Positions 55,825-64,000 of a DNA stretch of 64,000 bases are shown one piece after another (the stretch's first letter is position 1; every line of letters starts with the position of its first letter). The notes under the pieces were generated by a model. That model made no database searches, was not told where the DNA came from, and saw nothing but the letters and a program-made list of their open reading frames with translations. A program made the position numbers and the translations under genes. The DNA comes from Dillenia suffruticosa (lineage: Eukaryota > Streptophyta > Magnoliopsida > Dilleniales > Dilleniaceae), in the NCBI GenBank assembly GCA_033439265.1, contig JAVTVX010000029.1:937501-1001500 (forward strand), written 5' to 3'.

Positions 55825-55893
55825 TATAACTAATTGTGTGACTCTACTTTGGGTTGGGGACTTGGGGGTACCTTACAAAGAAGCAAAAGGCCC

Positions 55894-55901
55894 TTTTTAT
55901 A
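55894..55901 (-). promoter_or_regulatory. Probable TATA box of the lipase gene
   Basis: TATAAAAA on the minus strand, 70-77 bases before the ATG, implying a leader of about 45 bases. Confidence 0.6.
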
Positions 55902-56052
55902 GAAAGAAAGGGCAAGAAATGAGAGAAAGTATGGGGGTAGAGAGAGATAGTGGGAAAAGAGACTAAGATTTTTTTATGGGGTCTTAACGGACTAATAGAT
56001 TTCCAGGACTAAAGTGAGGGGCTTTCCCTTTTCACGTTTGCGGTTAGGGATG

Positions 56053-56225
56053 ATTTTTTTTTTTAAAATGGATTATTTGTTACAATATTCAAATTTTATC
56101 TGATTAATTCAGTATGAGTATTATGAGATTTTCGATTGACTCTTCTAAATTTTATTTTTTTATTCTTATAATTCAAATTCAAGATTTATATTTAAGAAAG
56201 TGAAATACCCATCACTCATATAAGA
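56053..56225 (-). mobile_element. SINE-like repeat relic (family S), inverted
   Basis: Plus strand shows the T-run, ATATTCAAATTTTATCTGAT, TATGAGTATTATGAGATTTT, then ATTCAAATTCAAGATTTATA, in the reverse order of family S. Diverged, no target-site duplication seen. Confidence 0.5.
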
Positions 56226-56785
56226 GTTTGGTGTGACGTTGAAACGAGGAATGGGGTATTGTGGGTTGTAGGTCCCAATTATTTGCTGTGTCTCTTTCTT
56301 CTTATCATCTACAACTGTGACTGTGACTCCATAACTTGCAAGCTGAAAGCATTTTACATATGAACCAGATTGTGGTTTAAAGTTTTGAAGGGTTAAGACA
56401 GCTCTTTTCTTTCTTTTTTTTTTTTCTCTTTAATATTTGGGTTTTTGCAAGAGTTTCTTGGATGCCATGAGACTTGGTCATGGATCGAGAGAAGAAATGC
56501 GGGGTCCATTTTGCCGACACATGTTAGTTTTTGCGACATTTTTTTGACGCGGCAAATAATGTTTTTTTGCACTATTGATGTACTTTTGTTTAGGATAATA
56601 GTTTTAAATATCAACAACAAAAATGACTTTCAAGAGCATATGATTTGGTCAGTCAAATTCTTTTAATAAAAACTAATTCAATATAAACCTCAAATTAGAG
56701 ATTTATAATATTTTTAATTTCAAAATTAAGATTTAACTAAAATATTTAGTCGCGAAGCTTTAACCGTAATATTGTTTATTACCTT

Positions 56786-56955
56786 AACTTTTTTTTTTGG
56801 GTCTTTACTAATCGGTATCCAGATTTCTCTCGATTAATCCGATTCGAATATTGTAGAATCCATTTAAGAGTTAACTCTTCCAAATCTTTTTTCTTCATTT
56901 TTAGCACTCGAACATGAGATTTCTAGTTAAAAAAATAAAATGTCCGATCACTTAA
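56786..56955 (-). mobile_element. SINE-like repeat copy (family S), inverted
   Basis: Plus strand shows the T-run, AATCGGTATCCAGATTTCTC, GATTAATCCGATTCGAATAT, CATTTAAGAGTTAACTCTTC, then a CACTCGAACATGAGATTT B-box complement. A fairly good match to the reverse of the 57.9-kb copy. Confidence 0.65.
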
Positions 56956-57137
56956 TCCAAAAAAATTTTGTAACTTATGTTTGTGAATCGAATGATTTAT
57001 AACTCATTCTTATTATTAACTATAGCATTGTTGTATTTCTTCACATGAATAAATGTGTTTGGCACTGTGGTACTACACTAACATTTTTGAGTTATCCTTC
57101 TATTTAACATTCTATTTTCTAGCTTCTAGGGAACACC

Positions 57138-57172
<35 letters not shown>

Positions 57173-57932
57173 CTTGCTTTTCTTCCCTGCTTGGCCTATC
57201 TATTTCAATAATCCAAAATGCAGAAATGTGAAAATAGCTCTTTGAAAAATGTTTAACGTTATTATTGATCTATCATCGACGAGTTTAGTTAATAAAAATT
57301 ATTTATGTATTGGACAAAGTTTAGAGTCAAAATTCAGGATTGGTTGATATCCTCATTATAGAAATTTTCATACATTTTTTTTTAGAAAAAAGGGATCAAC
57401 CGATGGATGCCCATGATGGGCCGACCCAACCCGACCCAGTCAAATCAATTGGAGCCGCAACCGCAACCTGCTCACTTCCAATGTCTTAAAACTGAAGTTT
57501 TGAGGTATGATGTCCATGGGAAAAGTCCGGTAGTCATACCTCTTCTGTTCTAATTTCGTGATTCAAAATTTAAATCTTGTATAACAAAATAAAAAAATAT
57601 ATGAAATTTTAGTTTCTATTTAAAAAAGAAAAGGAGGCTTTCTTGTGTGGGTTTGTGTTCTTACACCATGTTCTCCAAGAAAATCATGAGAGGAATTTGA
57701 GTTATGAGTTGAGTGAAATTTTTTATTGTAATTTTACACTGATTTAGAGTACGTAATTCAATCCAAACGGTTTGAATTCACGACGCTGAATATATCCTGT
57801 AGGAGGTATAACCGATTTGTATTCAACGTTGTTTTCGATTCTGAATCAAATAAAAAAAAGAAAAGGAGTGGATGGCTCGTTGGATCGTGGTTGATCAAGG
57901 AATAATGTCGGAAACATGCGATGTAGTAATAG

Positions 57933-58155
57933 AACCAAAAGGAACCATAAAATTGATAATCGATCTAATGGAATGTGGTATTTGATTTTTTAACCAAGTT
58001 TTTGAATTCAATTCGTGATTTGAATATGAAAAAAATTACGTTGGAATGATAGTTCCCTTAAATAAGTCACTGCAAGTCTCAAATCGAATTAATCAAAATA
58101 TGATTTCAAATATCGATCAATACAATGATAAAAAAAAAAAAACCAAAAGAAACCA
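57933..58155 (+). mobile_element. SINE-like repeat copy (family S), most complete, with target-site duplication
   Basis: Flanked by AACCAAAAGGAACCA (57933-57947) and AACCAAAAGAAACCA (58141-58155), 15 bp with one mismatch. Between them are ATAATCGATCTAATGGAATG, TTTTTAACCAAGTTTTTGAA, TTCGTGATTTGAATATGAAA, a GTTCCCTTAAATAAGTCACT middle, CGAATTAATCAAAATATGAT, TATCGATC and an A-tail. This is the type copy of the family in this window. Confidence 0.78.
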
Positions 58156-59898
58156 CGGGACTTAAAATGCCAAATGCGGATGGGGCAAACTATAATTATT
58201 ATGTATTTATTGCACGTGGATAAACTCTGAATGGATATTATAAATAATCGTAAATAATTATTTCAAATTATAATTATTATTCTTAACTGTCTTTCCAAAA
58301 TGTTAAATAATTAAATATTTATTAAGAATAATCAAAAACTCATTACCAGACATGAGGGTAAAATCGTAAACTTACTTTTAAAATAAAAAAGGCCATCGCA
58401 AGAAAATTTTAATTTTTAGTTATAAAATTTTATGTTTTTAAGACATATTTCAACAAAAAGATATCATAATTAAAATAAAAGTAAAGTAAAATGAATTAAT
58501 TCTGGGAGGTTTACAATAGAGATGCGTCCAGGTCGGTTTGGACTTGAAAATTGACCTAATCGGTCCCAAAAAAGCCCGACCCGTAACCCAGACCCAGTTT
58601 AATAGATGTTAGAACCGGGAATCAGCCTGGAACCGAACCAGAACCGGAACTAGCCCAGACACGAACCGGTCCGTCCCAGCCGGTTCCAACAACTCCTTGT
58701 CCCTCTTTTTTTTTTTTTCAATTTTATACTTCCTTTTCGGCCCAAATCGACCCGCCGATTCCGGTTCAGGTCTTGCCTTTGACACACTCCTCTTCCTTTT
58801 TTCACATTTTCATTTGCTTTTATCTTGTCCACTCCATTTCCCCAAAGGAAAAGGCTTTTCTTTTTCTTTTTATGCACAAACACATTCACGGAATGGATAT
58901 CTTCTTTTTGACTTTTATCTGAAATTAAATATAGTTTTTAAAATTGAAAAATATAGCATCCCAATATGATTTGTCATGAGGAATGCTAATAGTATTTTAC
59001 TTTGTGAATAGAGTAGAGGTCATAGTCTTTTCGATTGCTAAGCATTTTTTTTATATAAAAATTTGAATATGAGATCATCAGATTGGGAGAAAAGAATTTG
59101 TATCGTTAGACTATTTCATTGGGGACCAATTGCTAAGCCTTTCAAGGGTTTGCATGTTGGTGTGCGGGTGTGCTGTTGATATTGTATAACTATATTTTTT
59201 TTTGTTATTTAATCTTGATATTTAAAAAACTAATTAATTTGATTCAAAAAACTATAGATTCAATTTAAAATGACTCTTCTAATATTTATTTTTTTATTAT
59301 CAAAACTCAGAATATGAAATTTTAATTAAAAAAGCTTATTATTCTCCCGCTAAATTCCATCATAAAGCAAAGAAAGGAAAGTTGAGCAAAACGGGGAAGA
59401 CAAGGAATCAGTTTTCAAGCAAAGTTCCCACAACGAAGGCATAAGCTCCTAAAGATTCTGAGGCTTGTGGGATGATGTTCCATTTTCTTATTGGGTTCGT
59501 GTAGCTCGGGTTGTGAGGGGATATGGCCTGAAATCAATCTCTTCCTTCGGTAATCGGTCAGAGCTCTTAACGCTGAGATCTACACTAAGCCCGCAAGCAT
59601 AGATTTTGAGGGAGGGAGGGAGAGAGATTACGGTTGAGATTAATCGACTTCAATAGATCGAGAGGTATAGGATAGAACATATAATCCTCCTTTATACATG
59701 CTTCCGAATCCAAAAAACCTTTCCTTTTTTTTGGGGGGGGGGGTACATTACACATAATTCCCCAAGGCTTCACACAAACCGATGCCTAAAATTCCAGGGT
59801 AGAGCAACTTGCAAGCTCTGATGTACGTAATCTCAGCCTAAACAGGACTCCAGCAGCTCCAATTTACACCTAATATGATATCTGTTGATCATCTCACC
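58156..59898. other. Intergenic, no gene seen
   Basis: A GC-richer patch at 58,520-58,690 is built of GGTTCGG / ACCGGAAC-like short words typical of decayed plant repeats. A T-run-G-run junction lies at about 59,725-59,742. The final part is probably 3' UTR of the next gene. Confidence 0.45.
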
Positions 59899-62894
59899 TC
59901 ACCCACGGGCGATAACCGGATTTGTCTTCCTCCTATCATTGAAGCTAGAGCTTGAAATCAAGCTCGGAACTGGAAGGCAACACTGCACAGATTTGCTATG
60001 TTTCTCCTTCTCCAGCTTGCCACTTCCATTGGCAGTTCTCTCGCTGCTAGTCACAGAGTTACCACCGGACATGTGAGGGGTACCATGAGGTGATTTTGAT
60101 GGGACGTTGACTGGAGTTGCCTTTAATCCTGTCCTCCCATTAGGCTTATGTTGATTGTTAAGAATATTTGGGATATCTTCTTCATTCCCAAAACTGTCTT
60201 GGAAAAGTTCAGCTAGTTTCTTCTTCTTCTCCGTTGGGGAGGTTTCAGGTTTGGACTTGGGAGTTTTCTCCTCGAGAAGGGCTTTATTTACTTGGGGTAC
60301 GGAGATGCTCTGATGGAGTGGAGTGTTTCTGCGGGATGGGTGAAGAGGGGTGCTTCCACAGGATGGAGTAAAGTCTGCATTGACAAGGATAAGCAAATCA
60401 TGTAAGACAGTGAACACAGTATAGACTCCAGGAATGTACTACAAGGTAAAGAACAATCCTTTCAGTATGACTAATGGGTTCTGCATTCTGTGTGATTCGG
60501 AAGCAACATAAATCAGAAAAACACGACAAAGATTCCAACTATGAACTTGTTAGGACCTTGGTCCAAAATCTATGCCATAAAAGGGCGAGACTAGAGCTCA
60601 TTCTGATTACTGACAATGTCCAGAGGCTAGGTGCAAGATAGAACTGACCAGATCATCTACTAGTGGATTAGGTCATCAAGGAGATGAACCCTCTTTCTTG
60701 CAAAATGGAAGTAAAATATATAAAGCATACACCTACAGCAAGACAAAGTAAAAAGAAATGCACCAAGCATCCTACAAGATATCTTACCTCCATTAACGCT
60801 GTAAAAATCATCTTCGCAATCTGAATCTAACCATGCTCGAGAATCAAAAAATGTCTCCTCCTTGCTACCTGAAAAAAGGCACCAATAATACTTACATAAG
60901 CGCCAAGGACTACAACACACAAGATGCAGAAATAAATGAGGCTTATGCACAGAAAACACGGGTCAATTCCTTCACTAATATCAAATCATATGGTCTCTTT
61001 TCCTTTTGAAAAGTATAGTCTCATTTTTTGCTTCTTATGTATCAATAAACATCATATAAAATTTAATTCTTTGATTTTGCAACTAATTCCCATGCCTCAG
61101 CAAGGTCCATTCAAGTAGAAAATGTTATTTTCTAATATGAAGTTGCAACCTCTGAATTGCTATGCTCTTGCTTCCGAAGAATCACAAAGGTCAGTAATTC
61201 ACTTCGATACTGCATGAAAATTAATGGGATGGTTTCCAAAATGAGGAGCACTTGTCTAGTGTGGAGCAAGTCAATCAAAATCACACCACTTCACAGTTTG
61301 ACATGATAATATTTAAATGAACAGAGAGATCAATCATCCCATTAGCAGATTTATCCCAGTAAATCAAAGGTAAACCCTGTCGTGGACAGCTAATACCGAG
61401 TTTATGCTAAACAAACACTAGGCCCATAACAATCTGGAACTGCCCCGATTTTATAAGGAGAATCCAAGAATTGTATTCTTTACCAGTAAGATATTCCCAC
61501 AGCTTTCGAAAAGTCTGTGCTTGAAGATCCTTCAAGGTATAGCAAGGCTTTAAGTGACCGTGCCCTTCAAGCCTGGCTGTCATTTTGCCATCATTTAAGT
61601 GGTCCTTCCCTCACCACCAGCCTCACACATACAACTGATCAATAACGACATCTGTGTTTAACCCCAGGGCATGCTGTCAACAGAAAAAATAGAAACACTT
61701 GCCCCACAACAGGGTACACATTGCCATCACTTGGCTCATTCTCAGCAGACAAGAATCAAATACCTATGTTTTTCGGAAGCTCCTAACTAGAAATAAGCTT
61801 AGGAAGAGTTTATCAAGCAGCCTTAATATTTGCCACTGTCACGGTAAATTGAGGTCCTAAAGAAACATCCACAGCTTGGTGTTTAATTTTATCATGCCCA
61901 ACACCGATCTCCATCTTCTTTTCAGCTTCTCCAAATTAGACTGTGAACATGAAAACTATACCCTCCCAACAACACTAATACAAAAGGAAATTTCAACACA
62001 AGCATGAGAATCCAATATAATTACTTCCAAACAGTTAGCTAACCTGGCAACTAAGAAGGGAAGAAACAAGCGCTAAGAGCTAGTTGATAGGAAAATTAAA
62101 CACTTGCAACTTCTATTGCATTTCTTAAATACATAAGACCAGCAGGTACATAAGGCTGACATAGAGTTGCAAAGGGTTTGACTTCTATATTTCACACAAC
62201 TTTCTCTGAACATCCTTGACAAATGACTAAACTAATAGCTTTCCTCAACTAAGCATTCAAAATCAAGGGAGACTATGTATTGCTTAGATTAAATCCTTCC
62301 TAAGAGACCATAATTAGGGAAACAAAGTAGATTTACCACAAAGACCAATTCAGCTTTTCCCGGCTCAGAAGAAAAAATCTTGAATCCCTCTTTGGCCTTT
62401 TCTCTCCTTTTTTAAAGTCCTTTTTGTGATTGATAATTGAAGATAGTAGGCCCACCAAGAACACAGAGATAAAGAAAACACATATTCTAATTATGATAAA
62501 ATGAAATGGTGATTGATCATGAAAATACAAAAAGTAACAATCCTATAAGCGCTAAAATAAAATCCAGTGGAGAAATTAAATATAAACGAAACCCCACAAA
62601 AATATTTTAAATAAATCATAGAAAATCATACCCATAACAGAACCAGATTTCATCACCGGAGAAAAAAACCCATCTGATTTTTTTTTTTTAATATCAGAGA
62701 GAGAGAGAGATCATACTGAAGTCATGAACTCGAGACGGGTTAGGGTGCTCGCCATTGATGATGGGTTTAGTATTGTGATCTTTAACAGGCGAAGAAGGAA
62801 TAGAAATCTTGCCGTTGTTGCTCTTAGACCCACACACCAGCTTGACTTTTATGGCTGAATCCGGATTTTTATGAACCGAATAACAAGAACCCAT
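59899..62894 (-). CDS. Plant-specific protein of the At3g27210 type, predicted lipid-anchored
   Basis: Three exons, 62894-62717, 60868-60788 and 60374-59899; phases 1, 1; 244 residues. The start MGSCYS fits the N-myristoylation rule (Gly2, Ser6), and Cys4 could be palmitoylated, so it should sit at the plasma membrane or another membrane face. The middle carries EETFFDSRAWLDSDCEDDFY, a conserved acidic motif of this plant family, then DFTPSCGSTPLHP. The rest is disordered, Ser/Lys/Pro-rich with KKKKLAELFQDSFG and a C-terminal VQCCLPVPSL, also family hallmarks. No enzyme domain is visible and the function is unknown. Intron 1 is about 1.85 kb and holds no second gene. The protein's neighbours match, from memory, the Arabidopsis order ending in At3g27210. 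Confidence 0.9.
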
Positions 62895-64000
62895 TTTCCC
62901 AATAACCCTCTTCCAATTAACACCTTCACAAAGTCTCGGATATCTAGAGAGAGAGAAAGTTAAAGAAGCAGATAAAGAACAATAACAAAAAGGGCGTCGC
63001 TTTACATTTAAGAGAGCGTAGAAAAAATTATACCTTCTAAGGAAAATCTAGAGAAAGAGAGAGAGAGAGCTGCTAAAAGTGGAGATTTCGGAGTTACAGA
63101 AGAGAAGGGCCCATAGAAAGAGAAAAAGAGAGACAGTTTTACTGTTTTGATCAGTTTGGGCGTGTTGAATGATGTAAGATTGACTCCATTTTTCCCTTTT
63201 TTTCAAGTGCTCTGTTTTATATGTCAGAGGCGCTGCTTCCGCTTCCTCTTCCACTGCTCAGCGTTTTCCATTGGAAGATATGAATTGACAATGACATTTA
63301 CTTTGTATTTCACTTACAACCTTACAAATCTCATCAAACAATCATGACCGTTCATCATCCACGTGGCAAACATCAAGTGGGAAAACATTCCCCTCATCAA
63401 TGAGACAAAAACCGATTAGTGTTAGATGGGATATATTACCCTTTTTCTACGGTCTTACCCGAATTTTATGTCCAGAGTACATGACGACAACGTAGGGTTC
63501 CGATTTGTCTGGCTTCTGTATATATATATTTTTGTATATATAAAAATTATAAAAATTATAAAAATTATAAAAATTATAAAAATTATAAAAATACATAAAA
63601 ATTTAAATACCAGATATCAAAAAATATTTAAATAAAAATTTTTTATCACTCTATATCCCAATATAAGAGTAACTTCTATATTATACCTCAACGTTGATCT
63701 TGTCTACAGTCTCATCCCAACTATGAAGAATTCTTTTTAATATAAATTTTTTGGTTTAGATTATATAATTTTTTTTAATAAATATTAAAATTAACAGAAT
63801 CGATAATCATCTAATTGTTATTCAATAATGAATTATGATCACTGATCCGATCGACAATCAATATGCTTGATAAATTCAAAGTTCATTAAAAATAATATAT
63901 AAGAGAGACTCGAATATGACTGTCTGGTGTGTATTATTTTTTTATAATTTAAAAATAGTTTAAATAAATCAAAATTATCATAAAAAATTTTACCTTTTTT
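62895..64000. other. 5' flank of the At3g27210-like gene and AT-rich spacer
   Basis: Holds GA tracts at about 62,946-62,958 and 63,052-63,070, probably in the leader or promoter, a 9-bp tandem repeat at 63,541-63,592, and very AT-rich DNA to the window end. No gene seen. Confidence 0.5.
63541..63592. repeat. 9-bp tandem repeat (TAAAAATTA)n
   Basis: Almost six head-to-tail units of TAAAAATTA. An open frame reads it as Ile-Ile-Lys repeats and is not a gene. Confidence 0.9.

Larger units (their letters stand above)
55902..57932. other. Intergenic, two inverted SINE-like relics
   Basis: No gene seen. Family S relics on the minus strand at 56,053-56,225 and 56,786-56,955, and a pure 38-base A-run at about 57,130-57,168. 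The short open frames at 55766, 56393 and 56445 match no family. Confidence 0.55.

Noticed and set aside
58520-58690. ACCGGAAC-rich patch as a coding exon
   Set aside because: Low-complexity word repeats with no splice-consistent frame or family match.

Overview
The window is nuclear DNA of a flowering plant, most likely a woody eudicot. Genes carry many short AT-rich introns with GT-AG (twice GC-AG) borders, the proteins match plant-only families, intergenic DNA is AT-rich with (CT)n and poly(A) tracts, and there is a clustered receptor-like-protein family, an LTR-element fossil, SINE-like repeats and a CACTA end. I rebuilt multi-exon genes by hand from splice borders and family knowledge. 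Every accepted splice model keeps a continuous reading frame; one gene (10.3-11.6 kb) does not.

Layout: 1-7.6 kb is gene-poor, with repeats only. 7.8-9.1 kb (+) is plastid ribosomal protein bS21. 10.3-11.6 kb (-) is a GT77-type glycosyltransferase with a frame problem in exon 1. 15.5-19.05 kb (+) is a CLC-a/b-type nitrate/proton exchanger. 19.4-23.85 kb (-) is a TrmA/RumA-type RNA uracil-C5 methyltransferase in 15 exons. 24-34.5 kb is a leucine-rich-repeat receptor-like protein (RLP) cluster with one intact 992-residue gene, one copy wrecked together with a copia-type fossil, and several relics. 34.9-40.8 kb (-) is a uridine kinase/UPRT fusion in 14 exons. 42.6-49.0 kb is a second, internally deleted copy of the 22.4-42 kb block, holding only 5' halves of the methyltransferase and kinase genes plus an RLP relic. 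49.8-50.4 kb (-) is a GPI-anchored phytocyanin, 51.3-55.8 kb (-) an acid lipase of nine exons, and 59.9-62.9 kb (-) an acylated-looking protein of the At3g27210 type.

The order bS21 - CLC - SAM methyltransferase - uridine kinase-like - cupredoxin - At3g27210-like resembles, from memory, Arabidopsis At3g27160 to At3g27210. If so, this is an old conserved block into which the RLP cluster was inserted between the methyltransferase and the kinase. Apart from that the genes are independent housekeeping and defence/secretory functions, not an operon-like system. I found no clear sign of a wholly new molecular system. The most interesting structures are the dispersed tRNA-SINE-like family (two copies with visible target-site duplications), the tandem duplication with internal deletion, and the triplicated promoter repeat in front of the intact RLP.
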